From the NCBI GenBank assembly GCA_964344175.1, contig CAYFMI010000018.1, positions 1 to 57,668 on the forward strand: a DNA stretch of 57,668 nt, read 5' to 3'. A program made the translations under genes and the position numbers. Positions 31,810-40,700 of this stretch are shown here, one piece after another (position 1 is the stretch's first letter; each line of letters starts with the position of its first letter). The notes beneath the pieces are model-generated. The model saw only the letters and a program-made list of their open reading frames with translations, was not told where the DNA came from and ran no database searches. Origin of the DNA: NIOZ-UU35 sp964344175. GTDB lineage: Bacteria; Chloroflexota; Anaerolineae; Anaerolineales; UBA11858.

Positions 31810-33021
31810 ATGAAAACAATCTATGATGTTGCCATCGTTGGCGCCGGGCCAGGCGGAACGACAACCGCGGCTTATCTGGCTCAGGCGGGGTTGCGTGTGT
31901 TGCTGCTTGATAAAGCCAATTTTCCGCGCGATAAAACTTGTGGGGATGCCCTTTCCCCGAATGCCCTTCATGTTCTGAACGATCTGGGGTTATCGGATGC
32001 CCTTGATGAGATCAGTTTTCGACTGAATGGCGTTCGGTTGGTGGCGCCCAATGGCAACGAAATGGCTGCGCCAATCCCCCAAAAACCAGGACGAGTTTCG
32101 TATTTGCGAATTGGCCCGCGCTTCCAACTGGATAATCTACTGCTTCAGCATGCTGTTTCAAAGGGGGCGGAGTTTTTCCCAGGCGTACGCGTGACAAATA
32201 TTCGTATCGATGATGACCGGGTAGACATTGTAGGGATGAAAAAAAATGACCAGGTGCGCTATGCAGCCCGCGTGGGCGTTGTTGCCGTTGGGGCAAATAT
32301 CTCTCTTCTCCAACGCAGCGGTTTGATTGCAAGGCATCCTCAATTTTCTTTGGCCGCTCGGGCTTACTTTGAGAATATCGCAGATCTAGATGACAAAATG
32401 GAGATCCGCTTCGATGGTGTTCCGTTGCCAGGGTATGGGTGGATTTTCCCGACATCAGAATCATCGGCGAATATAGGTGCGGGGATTATTGGAAGATCAT
32501 CGAAAATGCCCTATACGGCGCGCACCGTTTTCGATCAATTTTTGCAGCATACGCCTGTGCGGGAACGATTGGCAGATAGCCAGCTTATTGGGCCTGTAAA
32601 GAGTTTTCCCCTGCGGATGGATTTTGCCACCGCCCAAACATGCAGTAATCGCGTTCTTCTTGTAGGGGAAGCGATTGGGTTGGTCAACCCCTTTACCGGG
32701 GAAGGTATTGATTATGCCATGGAATCCGGTCAGATTGCGGCGCAGGTACTCATTCAGCAGTTGCAGCGGGGGGATGTATCACTCAAAGCGTTGCACGAGT
32801 ATGATCGCAGGCTGCGGGAGCGTTTCCAGAAGCTATTTGTGTGGACGAAGCGCATGCAGCGCATCTACATGAATGAATGGTTGCTCAATCCGCTGGTGCG
32901 TGCCGGTGCGTGTGAGCGGTATGTAGAAAAAATCATCCTAGAAGTTTTGTTGAACTATCGTAACCCGGTTCAGGCTTTGTCGCCGCGCACCATACTGCAT
33001 GTGTTAAAACACTGGGGTTGA
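31810..33021 (+). CDS. Geranylgeranyl reductase family flavoprotein
   Basis: This 403-residue FAD protein has AIVGAGPGGTTTAAYLAQAG at residues 8-27, the family's substrate-side block FPRDKTCGDALSPNAL (about 38-53), and the second flavin motif VLLVGEAIGLVNPFTGEGID (about 280-300). It belongs to the family that saturates double bonds of geranylgeranyl chains (GGR/ChlP/digeranylgeranylglycerophospholipid reductase). Together with the upstream synthase it suggests a partly saturated isoprenoid. It could instead be a monooxygenase-like paralogue, since the family is mixed. A terminator follows at 33050-33090. Confidence 0.88.
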   Translation: MKTIYDVAIVGAGPGGTTTAAYLAQAGLRVLLLDKANFPRDKTCGDALSPNALHVLNDLGLSDALDEISFRLNGVRLVAPNGNEMAAPIPQKPGRVSYLRIGPRFQLDNLLLQHAVSKGAEFFPGVRVTNIRIDDDRVDIVGMKKNDQVRYAARVGVVAVGANISLLQRSGLIARHPQFSLAARAYFENIADLDDKMEIRFDGVPLPGYGWIFPTSESSANIGAGIIGRSSKMPYTARTVFDQFLQHTPVRERLADSQLIGPVKSFPLRMDFATAQTCSNRVLLVGEAIGLVNPFTGEGIDYAMESGQIAAQVLIQQLQRGDVSLKALHEYDRRLRERFQKLFVWTKRMQRIYMNEWLLNPLVRAGACERYVEKIILEVLLNYRNPVQALSPRTILHVLKHWG

Positions 33022-33049
33022 TAGGTAATTTTCTGTGGATAGATTCGCC

Positions 33050-33090
33050 AAAAAAGTGCAGCATCGGCTCTGCCGATGCTGCACTTTTTT
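33050..33090. terminator. Strong bidirectional terminator
   Basis: A 19-bp perfect stem (33050-33068 with 33072-33090) with a three-base loop is flanked by A6 and T6. It separates the plus-strand isoprenoid genes from the minus-strand genes that follow. Confidence 0.93.
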
Positions 33091-33112
33091 GATTTAAGGG
33101 CACTCCCCCGAA

Positions 33113-33346
33113 TTAATGCGTTAGATAATCCTGCGCGTAACGCGCGTTAATCAATGGGCAGCCGCGATTTCCCTCTCGTTTGCTAAAGCCCATCGCCTCC
33201 GTTGTGTGATGATATTCTCTCTCACACAACCAGCACCAGCGAGCTGCTTGCGATTGCCATTGAACGCGATTTTCGGCACGTATCTGCGCACAAAGTTGAA
33301 GGGCAATATCGGAAGGAATAGCCGGGCGGGGCGATGGGATGGTCAT
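33113..33346 (-). CDS. Small cysteine-containing hypothetical protein (77 residues)
   Basis: This 77-residue protein has a probable metal-binding pattern CWLCEREYHHTTEAMGF followed by RGCPLINARY. It has a good ribosome binding site (AGGAGA about eight bases before the ATG), and it ends just before the terminator at 33050-33090. It is adjacent to hpt on the same strand, 33 bases downstream. The two cysteines, two histidines and third cysteine would suit a zinc site. No named family was recognised. Confidence 0.65.
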   Translation of the reverse strand: MTIPSPRPAIPSDIALQLCAQIRAENRVQWQSQAARWCWLCEREYHHTTEAMGFSKREGNRGCPLINARYAQDYLTH

Positions 33347-33379
33347 TTTGTCGTCTCCTTTGGCGTTGGTGGAAGCACT

Positions 33380-33928
33380 TCAGCGATACGCTTCGGGCTT
33401 TAACTCGGCAACGTAAGGCAATGTGCGATGCGTGTCGGCAAAGTCTAATCCATAACCAACAACCCAGACATCCGGGATGGTAAATCCAAGATAGTCGATG
33501 GGCACTTCTAGATTATTGCGTTTCTTTTCCAAGAGGGTGCAAGTTTTTAGCGAGGCGGGATTGCGCCCCCTCAGTGTGTGATACAAGTAGTCAAGTGTGT
33601 GACCACTATCGACAATATCTTCCACAATGATGACATGCTCATTGACAATCGGTTCGCGCAGGTCGAGCATCAGACGCACCGCGCCGCTAACCGCGCCAGA
33701 CTTACCATAACTCGATACGGCCATAAAATCGACCATGTGAGGGATCTTCAAGGCGCGCGCCAGGTCGGCCAGAAAGATGAATGCGCCCTTAAGAATGCCG
33801 ATCAAAATGAGGCGTTCTGCATTGGCGTAATCGCGCGCTATTTCTTGAGCCATTTCCTTAACGCGTGCCTGAATATCTTCTTCCGAGATGATGACGCGCG
33901 CTAAATCGGGATGCAATTGGAGTGCCAT
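33380..33928 (-). CDS. hpt: Hypoxanthine phosphoribosyltransferase
   Basis: This 182-residue protein has the PRPP loop VIIVEDIVDSGHTLDYL at about residues 97-113, the loop I GILKGAFIFLADLARAL, and the flexible-loop SSYGKSGAVSGAVRL. The C-terminal purine-binding block DVWVVGYGLDFADTHRTLPYVAEL is also as in HPRT. It salvages hypoxanthine and guanine to IMP and GMP. It lies 45 bases downstream of etfB on the same strand, probably by position only. Confidence 0.96.
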   Translation of the reverse strand: MALQLHPDLARVIISEEDIQARVKEMAQEIARDYANAERLILIGILKGAFIFLADLARALKIPHMVDFMAVSSYGKSGAVSGAVRLMLDLREPIVNEHVIIVEDIVDSGHTLDYLYHTLRGRNPASLKTCTLLEKKRNNLEVPIDYLGFTIPDVWVVGYGLDFADTHRTLPYVAELKPEAYR

Positions 33929-33973
33929 ATTCTTTTCACCTGTTTGTGTTGTGAATGGATGTGAGCACCTCTA

Positions 33974-34771
33974 TCATAACATCGCTTGCAGAATTTCAAC
34001 TACTTTTTCGACGATTTCTTCAGGGCTGCCTTCCAGAAATTGGTGTTGGCGCGCCCGTTCAGGGGCTTGTTCTAACCCCGAGACGATTGTGGGCGACCCG
34101 CGCAGCCCAATGTGGGTTGCCTCGACATTGAGATTATCTTGCCCCCAGACGGTAATGCGTCCTTCATCGAAAGCCCAGGGTTTGATCGTGTAATCCATGA
34201 AGCGCGGTTCATTTGAAGCGGTCTTAGCCGAAGCCACAGCGGGCAGTGGAACTTCGACAACTTCATAGCCACCGCTGATCTCGCGCCGCCCGCGGGCTAC
34301 TGCTCTTTTGGGGTCAATCGCGATATCGTCCATCTGCGTGAGTTGATGGATCTCCAACCACTCGGCCAGCCCGGCAGGAACTTGCCCGGTGGCGCCGTCG
34401 GATGATTCTTCGCCACACAGAATCAGGTCGGCCCCGCCAATCTTGCGAATTCCGGCTGCCAGGGTATAGGTTGTTGCCAGGGTATCGGCTCCGGCAAAAG
34501 CCCGGTCGCTGAGTAAATAAATATGATCGGCGCCCATAGCCAGAGGGACGCGCAAATAATCGGCGAAGAAGGGGGGCCCCATTGAAAGGATATCGACGCG
34601 CCCGCCGTGTTGATCTTTGATGCGCAAGGCCATTTCGATGGCGTTCATATCTGGCGGGTTGATTTCTGAGCGCACACCCTCGCGCACGACGGCCATTGTT
34701 TCCGGGTCAACACGAATTTCCTCAGGCTTGGGGGTCACTTTGATGCAAACGATGATGTGGAGTTCAGGCAT
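33974..34771 (-). CDS. etfB: Electron transfer flavoprotein beta subunit
   Basis: This 265-residue EtfB/FixA-type protein has IIVCIKVTPKPEEIRVDPE, the family block INPPDMNAIEMALRIKDQHGG (quoted in part), DTLATTYTLAAGIRKIG and the nucleotide-binding segment GEESSDGATGQVPAGLAEWL. With EtfA it forms a soluble electron carrier or, in some clades, a flavin-based bifurcating unit. The start overlaps the etfA stop by eight bases. It is the last gene of the kor-hdr-etf cluster. Whether the beta subunit holds FAD (bifurcating) or AMP (ordinary) cannot be decided by eye. Confidence 0.93.
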   Translation of the reverse strand: MPELHIIVCIKVTPKPEEIRVDPETMAVVREGVRSEINPPDMNAIEMALRIKDQHGGRVDILSMGPPFFADYLRVPLAMGADHIYLLSDRAFAGADTLATTYTLAAGIRKIGGADLILCGEESSDGATGQVPAGLAEWLEIHQLTQMDDIAIDPKRAVARGRREISGGYEVVEVPLPAVASAKTASNEPRFMDYTIKPWAFDEGRITVWGQDNLNVEATHIGLRGSPTIVSGLEQAPERARQHQFLEGSPEEIVEKVVEILQAML

Positions 34772-35801
34772 GGGTGGCCTCCTTCTCCGTTGAAATCTCT
34801 AGAGTCTTACATTTTTCAATCAGTGCCGGTATGATCTCTTGGGTATCACCGACGATGCAATAATCGGCATAATTAAAGATCGGCGCTTCGGGGTCGTTGT
34901 TGATGGCAATAACAATATCGGCATCTTGCACGCCGACAACAAAATGGAATGCTCCGCTAATGCCGCAGCAAATGGCGACCTTAGGGCGGCAGATCACCCC
35001 GGTTTGTCCGATCTGGCGTTCACGTTCAATGTGCCCTTCGTCTACGGGCGGGCGGGTTGCACCGACATCGCCGCCCAGCAACTCGGCCAATTCGTACATC
35101 CAATCGAAGTGGCCGCCAATACCGCGTCCGCCGCAGACTAAAACCGGCGTGCTGGAGAGATCCAGGCTTTCGCCAACCACGCGCTCGACCAGGCGCGTGT
35201 GAATGGCCTCTGGGGGTAGATCAAACTCTAGGGCTACCAACGATCCCGCCCGGGCCGCGTCGGGTTCTCCCGGCAAAAATACGCCGGGTCTCACCGTTGC
35301 CATCTGCGGGCGGTGAGTCTGCATTTCAATTAAGGCCAGCACACCGCCACCAAATCCCGACACCTCCGAAATCAAGATGCCAGTATCCAGATCGAGACGT
35401 AAATCGGTGCAGTCGGCATTTAGCCCTGTGCGCAAGCGAACGGCTAAGCGCCCGGCCAGGTCGCGCCCATTTGGCGTTGCACCCAGCAGGAAGATGGAAG
35501 GCTTGTGTTGCGTAAGCGCCTGTGCAGCAACTTGCGTGTAGCCATCGACGGTGAAGTGTTCGAGTTTTTCGTCCTCAGCTAGAAAAATGTACTCAGCTCC
35601 GAGTGCGATGGCCTCTTCGGCCAGATTTGCCACGCAATGGCCGATCAACAGCCCGCTCAGTTGCCAGCCAATTTCGTCGGCCAGTTGGCGGCCTTTGCTG
35701 AGCAATTCGAGCGAAACACTTTCCAGACAGCCATCCTGTTGTTCTAAAAATATCCAGATCGCGGGGGTTTCGTTTTTAGCGTCATAGCATGATTTGACCA
35801 T
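34764..35801 (-). CDS. etfA: Electron transfer flavoprotein alpha subunit
   Basis: This 345-residue EtfA/FixB-type protein ends in the classic FAD domain: VCGGRGIGGHFDWM, VGATRPPVDEGHIERERQIG, QTGVICRPKVAICCGISGAF and IAINNDPEAPIFNYADYCIV. The open frame reaches 35816, but ATG 35801 has GAGGAG eight bases upstream and is chosen. No N-terminal ferredoxin domain is fused, unlike some Clostridial EtfA proteins. It follows the DUF4332 gene closely and is coupled to etfB. Confidence 0.94.
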   Translation of the reverse strand: MVKSCYDAKNETPAIWIFLEQQDGCLESVSLELLSKGRQLADEIGWQLSGLLIGHCVANLAEEAIALGAEYIFLAEDEKLEHFTVDGYTQVAAQALTQHKPSIFLLGATPNGRDLAGRLAVRLRTGLNADCTDLRLDLDTGILISEVSGFGGGVLALIEMQTHRPQMATVRPGVFLPGEPDAARAGSLVALEFDLPPEAIHTRLVERVVGESLDLSSTPVLVCGGRGIGGHFDWMYELAELLGGDVGATRPPVDEGHIERERQIGQTGVICRPKVAICCGISGAFHFVVGVQDADIVIAINNDPEAPIFNYADYCIVGDTQEIIPALIEKCKTLEISTEKEATHA

Positions 35802-35812
35802 GAGGGTGCTCC

Positions 35813-36517
35813 TCAAAATTCTACGGTTTTGGGTAGTTTTCTGGCATATTCAATGGTAAAGCGGGCTTCTGCGGGAAGGGTTGGCGCACCATCGAAGCTT
35901 GTGCGTTTGACAAATTGGACAACCATGGTTTGAAAATCTTCGGGATTCCATCGAGCCAGTTTTTCAACCGTATCAACACCGGTTTCTAGGTATAGCCGGG
36001 CGCGGGTACTCTTTACACCAGGGATGCGTGCCATATCAGAGAGTTTGACCAGTTCTAAAATTTTGGCTGCGGGTATTCCTTTGGCCTCTGTCAGTTGCGC
36101 TCTTTTGGTTGGGGTGCTTCCCGCCGAGAGTAACTGACGAATATTTCTGATGCCAATGGCGGCCAATTCTTCGATGTGGCGCTCATTCACGTCTCGAAAA
36201 TCCTTCAAAGGGAAGGGAGTGCGTTGGGTGCGCTCTTCGCGCCGGAATGCGGCCCACTGACTCATGCTATTATTTTCAAGATGTTGAAAATAATAGCGCA
36301 AGCCCCATAGATGACCTTTGGCCGAGGTGTGAGGGTGTTCTTCGATCTTGGCAATGAAACAGTCTAAATCCTCCGGTTGGGCTGTGTGCGGCTGTATTCC
36401 GCTGCATTGGGCTGCCAGGTATTGATCAAATTCGGTGAGATACTTCAGGCAGCGCCGAATGGCATTGGGGGAGCGTCCACCGTGTTTGAGAAATTGAACA
36501 AAGCCCTCAGTTTCCAT
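35813..36517 (-). CDS. DUF4332/helix-hairpin-helix protein with integrase-SAM-like N-terminus
   Basis: This 234-residue protein has two parts. Residues about 3-100 resemble the core-binding (SAM-like) domain of tyrosine recombinases (FVQFLKHGGRSPNAIRRCLKYL, in part, and GHLWGLRYYFQHLE). Residues about 120-230 form a DUF4332 unit with repeated helix-hairpin-helix signatures (LAAIGIRNIRQLLSAG, LSDMARIPGVKSTRARLYLE, TGVDTVEKLARWNPEDF). There is no catalytic recombinase domain. It sits between the HdrCB-like gene (8-base gap) and etfA, both redox genes. Its role there is unknown; a subunit-joining or nucleic-acid-binding role are both possible. Confidence 0.8.
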   Translation of the reverse strand: METEGFVQFLKHGGRSPNAIRRCLKYLTEFDQYLAAQCSGIQPHTAQPEDLDCFIAKIEEHPHTSAKGHLWGLRYYFQHLENNSMSQWAAFRREERTQRTPFPLKDFRDVNERHIEELAAIGIRNIRQLLSAGSTPTKRAQLTEAKGIPAAKILELVKLSDMARIPGVKSTRARLYLETGVDTVEKLARWNPEDFQTMVVQFVKRTSFDGAPTLPAEARFTIEYARKLPKTVEF

Positions 36518-36525
36518 TTGCTACG

Positions 36526-37689
36526 TTATTCGGAAAGCACTAATGCGACCACTTCGGCTACATCCAGAACGGCCAGGTCATGGATGCCCTGAGCTTTGAC
36601 ACTGTCTTCGATACAGGCGATGCAATATGGGCAAGCTGTGGCAATAATCTTTGCCCCGGTGCTTTGGGCTTCTGCTACCCGCAGGTCCGAGAAACGTTCG
36701 CCAGGTTTAGTTTCTAGCCACATGCGCCCGCCGCCGCCTCCGCAGCACAGCGTATCGATTCCGGCATTCTCCATCTCAACGATTTCAACGCCGGGGATGG
36801 TTTGCAAGACCGAGCGCGGAGCTTCGATTTCATCGTTATGCCGGGCCAGGTAGCAAGGGTCATGAAAGGATATTTTAGCGGTCTGCGGTTGGCTGCCCTC
36901 ACTCAGTTTTAGACGACCCTCGGCAATGAGTTGCGCAAGATATTGCGTGTAGTGCATGGGCCGGATCGTGTTTGGATAATGATTCTTGAAGACATCATAA
37001 CTGTGAGGATCGCTGGTCACCAGGCAGGTGACTCCGGCGGCCTCGAAGCTGGCTGCCGCTTTTTGGGCAATTTCCTGAAAATAGCGTTTGTGCCCCACAC
37101 TGAGGGCTTCCTCCCCGGAGCAGGGTTCATCATCCTCCAACGTGCCAAACCGAACCCCCGCCGCCCGGAAGATCTTAACTAGGGCCTGGGCAATTTTTTG
37201 GGCGCGGCTGTCATAGGCCGCCGTGCAGCCGACGTAATACAAAATCTCATGTTGCTGCGGATCAAAGCGGGGCAGATCGAGATTTTTGGCCCAGGCCGTG
37301 CGCTGCGAAGGGGGCTGTTCCCAGGGATTGTTGTTCCAATGCACCGACCACAACAACGTTGGTAACCCTTCATGAGGGTGTTTCTCTTCCCAGGCCAGGT
37401 AACGTAGCCCGCGGAATACATCGGCAATATTTACACCGCGCGGGCAATAGGCCTCACACTGTGCGCAGGTGGTACACAGCCATAAATTATCGTTTCCGTT
37501 GCGCTGGAGACCCAGTTGGGCCGCACGCAGATACGACCGCACTGAAAGTGTTTCTTCTCTCACTAATCCCCACGGACAGGATGCCGTGCAGACGCCGCAT
37601 TGAAAGCAAACTGCCGCTGCGCCGTCTGTGAGATCAAGTAATTTCTCCCAGGTGGTATCGTCAATCAGGTAGGGTGTTGGTTGAGACAT
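36526..37689 (-). CDS. HdrC-HdrB-like Fe-S oxidoreductase (CCG-domain protein)
   Basis: This 387-residue soluble protein has an N-terminal two-cluster ferredoxin (CFQCGVCTASCP and CTTCAQCEAYCP, about residues 33-90) and two CCG domains. The second is intact, with CYLARH, TLCCGGGGGRMW and ACPYCIACIED, the pattern that binds a noncubane [4Fe-4S] cluster in HdrB. The first is degenerate: CTAAYDS, EPCSGEEAL and SDPHSYD replace the CC and CxxC elements. The layout resembles GlpC, LutA and HdrD. It has no membrane segment. It lies between the QmoAB-like protein and the DUF4332-etfAB genes, so it probably passes electrons between the HdrA-like protein and EtfAB or a thiol/disulfide substrate. The start has CTGGAG. 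Confidence 0.88.
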   Translation of the reverse strand: MSQPTPYLIDDTTWEKLLDLTDGAAAVCFQCGVCTASCPWGLVREETLSVRSYLRAAQLGLQRNGNDNLWLCTTCAQCEAYCPRGVNIADVFRGLRYLAWEEKHPHEGLPTLLWSVHWNNNPWEQPPSQRTAWAKNLDLPRFDPQQHEILYYVGCTAAYDSRAQKIAQALVKIFRAAGVRFGTLEDDEPCSGEEALSVGHKRYFQEIAQKAAASFEAAGVTCLVTSDPHSYDVFKNHYPNTIRPMHYTQYLAQLIAEGRLKLSEGSQPQTAKISFHDPCYLARHNDEIEAPRSVLQTIPGVEIVEMENAGIDTLCCGGGGGRMWLETKPGERFSDLRVAEAQSTGAKIIATACPYCIACIEDSVKAQGIHDLAVLDVAEVVALVLSE

Positions 37690-37713
37690 AGGACACTCCA
37701 GTATCCAGGGCGA

Positions 37714-40700
37714 TTACTCACTGATAACAGTTATCTGGTAACGCTTGATTACTTCATCCATTTCGTGCAGCTTCTCGGCAAATTCCTTGCCCTCGGCAGC
37801 AGAAATCCAGCGTAGTTGCAGGCGCTCAGGATTAATGCCTTTGCGCTGGAATTTCTTCACCCAGCGGTTGAAGCGTGCTTCGGTGAATTTGTTGGCGTAG
37901 TTATAATGACAGTCCGATCCAGTTTCAGTCAGACGGCAGCCAGTGATTAACACCGCCCCGGCATCTTTCTCGAAAGCGCGGGCGACGAAATCTTCCTCGA
38001 AGCGCGCCGAACACATCGTGCGGATAACCCGCGACGAAGGCGGGTATTGGCGTTTCTCGATCCCGGCCAGATCAGCCCCGGCGTAGGAGCACCAGTTGCA
38101 GGTGAAGACCAGCACTTTCTCTTCGGGGTTCTCTTCCAGGGCAGCGTCTACCTGGGCGATGATTTGCTCTTTGGTGAAGTAGGGCATCACGATGGCATCG
38201 AAGTTGCAGTCGGCGGCACAGGTTCCGCAGCCCATGCAGGCGGCGTCGATGATCTTGACGGCGCCGATCTCGCCCGGTTCACCAATTTGCTCGATGGCGC
38301 TGTAAGGGCAGGCTTTGATACAGCGCATGCAGCCTTTGCATAGTTCTGGGATTAATTGAGCGGTGATGGGCTCTTTTTCAATTTCGCCCCGCGAGAGCAG
38401 CGCACCGGCTTTCCCGGCAGCGGCCAAAGCCTGAGCCATGGACTCGCGCACGTCTTTAGCGCCCTGAGAAGCTCCGGCTAGATAGATGCCTTGCGAAGCG
38501 GTCTCGGCAGGCCCGAGTTTGGGATGCAATTCCATATAGAAACCGTCTTCGCTGCGGGAGAGCTTGAGTTGTTCGGCGAGATTGTCCTGCGTGGGAGTCA
38601 GGCCGACGACCAGCACGACCAGATCGGTGGGGATGGCAATATTCGCCCCCAACAGATGGTCATAGAAGCGGACTTGATCTTCGTCAAATTCGATCACATC
38701 CTGCGGCGGTTGATCCTGATCGTAGCGGAAGAACTGCACCCCGGCGCGCATGGCTTCTTCGTAAAGCTCCTCTGCCTGGCGGCTGTAGGTGCGGATGTCC
38801 TTAGCGGCCACGCGCACTTTTTTACCCATGCGCCGCAATTTGAGCGCCTGGGCGATCATTGACGTACAGCAGTAGCGCGAGCAGCCCATTTTCCTACTTC
38901 GACCTTGCTCAGTACAGGCCTGCCGCGAACCCACACAGGCAATGAAGGTGATGCGTTCAGCCTCGATGGGTATTTCGTACGCAAAGTGATGATCCAGTTC
39001 AAGATTCGTAATCATGGCGGGTGAATCACCATCTGTAGATTGGGGATTGGCGATCTGGATTTCTAGACTTGTGTCTTGCAGCTTGCGACTGGGAATTTCA
39101 AACTCCGTTGGTGTATAAGCCTCCGCCCCGGTTGCCATGACCACCGCACCAATGTCGAGGTTGGCGCCATCGGTGAGTGTAGCCTGGAAGTTTCCGACCA
39201 CCCCGCTGATGGTCTCGACCTCGGTGTTGATATGAATGTGCACCCCTGTTTGAATCAGTTCTTTGGACTTGGCTTCGATGAGATTGTGGGCCAGAAGATC
39301 CGCGGGGGCGAGGTAATCTAAACGGTTTAGCAGCCCACCCAGAGTTCCCGTGCGCTCCACCAGATGAGTCTCAAAGCCCTGACGTGCCAGGGTAGTCGCC
39401 GCTGTCATCCCTGCGATGCCGCCGCCAATTACTAGCGCGCGCTGGGTCAGCGGTAAATGCGCCGCCTCCAGTGGAGTCAGCAGGCGAGCGTGTTCCACCG
39501 CCATTGAAATCATGTCATTGGCTTTGATGGTAGCGGCCCCTTTGTCGTGTTTGTGTACCCAAGAGTCCATATTGCGAATGTTTGACATGACCAACAGGTA
39601 GGGGTTTAACCCGGCACGCGTCATCACGCCCTTGAAAATGGTTTCATGGGTTTTCGGGGAGCAGGCGGCGATGACCACGCGGTTGATCTTGTGCTCGCGA
39701 ATGGCTTCTTCGATCTCCGCTTGGGTGTTGCCGGCGCAGGAAAACATTTGATGATCGGCGTGCACGACGTCGGGCAGTGTTTTAGCAAATTCTACGGCCT
39801 GGACGACATCCACCACCCCGGCGATGTTGCTGCCACAATGGCAAACAAAGACGCCCACCCGCGGCGTTTCGACATCTTCAATGGGGGGGATGTGCAGCGG
39901 TTCGGGGAAATATCGCGCTGTAAGATGCCCCAGCGCCAGCGCCGCTGCCCCGCTGCCTTCGGCCACACTGTCGGGAATGTCTTTGGGACCGCTGGAGCAG
40001 CCTGCCGCGTAAATGCCGGGGCGGGTAGTCATCACCAACCCGCCGAGAGTCTCCTCGGATTTAAGGAAACCATCCTCGTCTAGTTCGATGCCCAGGCGTC
40101 GGGCGAGATCATCCAAGCCCTCCTGGGGGATAACGGCATTCGCCAGCACAACCATATCATACTCATCTTGTACGCGGGCGGCTTGCTCTACATCTTCGAA
40201 AGTGACCTGAATCGAACCATTATGCCCTGTTATGCGCGAGGGGCGGCCGCGCACGAATTTTGCGCCCATATCGCCGGTGCGTTGATGGAAGCCGTCAAAG
40301 CCTTTGCCATAGGCGCGAATATCCATGTACAGAACGGTGACATCTTCGACACCGTGGTCTATGGCTTGGTAGGCGTGCTTGATCGAGTACATGCAGCAGA
40401 AGCGCGAGCAATAGCGGTAATGACGCTGGTCGCGCGATCCGACGCATAACACAAATAATAGTTTGTGGGGATGTTCCCCGTCCGAAGGGCGGATGATCTC
40501 TCCCCCTGTCGGCCCGGCGGAGTTGACCAGGCGCTCGAATTCCATCGCTGTCAGGATGTCGGGGTGGCCGCCGTAACCGTATTCTTTCATCATGCGCGGG
40601 TCGAGCATGTCGTAGCCTACGGCTACGATCACCGCCCCGACCTTGCGGGTGACGATGCTCTCTGGCGGCATCAGGTAGTCAATTGCTTTGGGCGGGCAGG

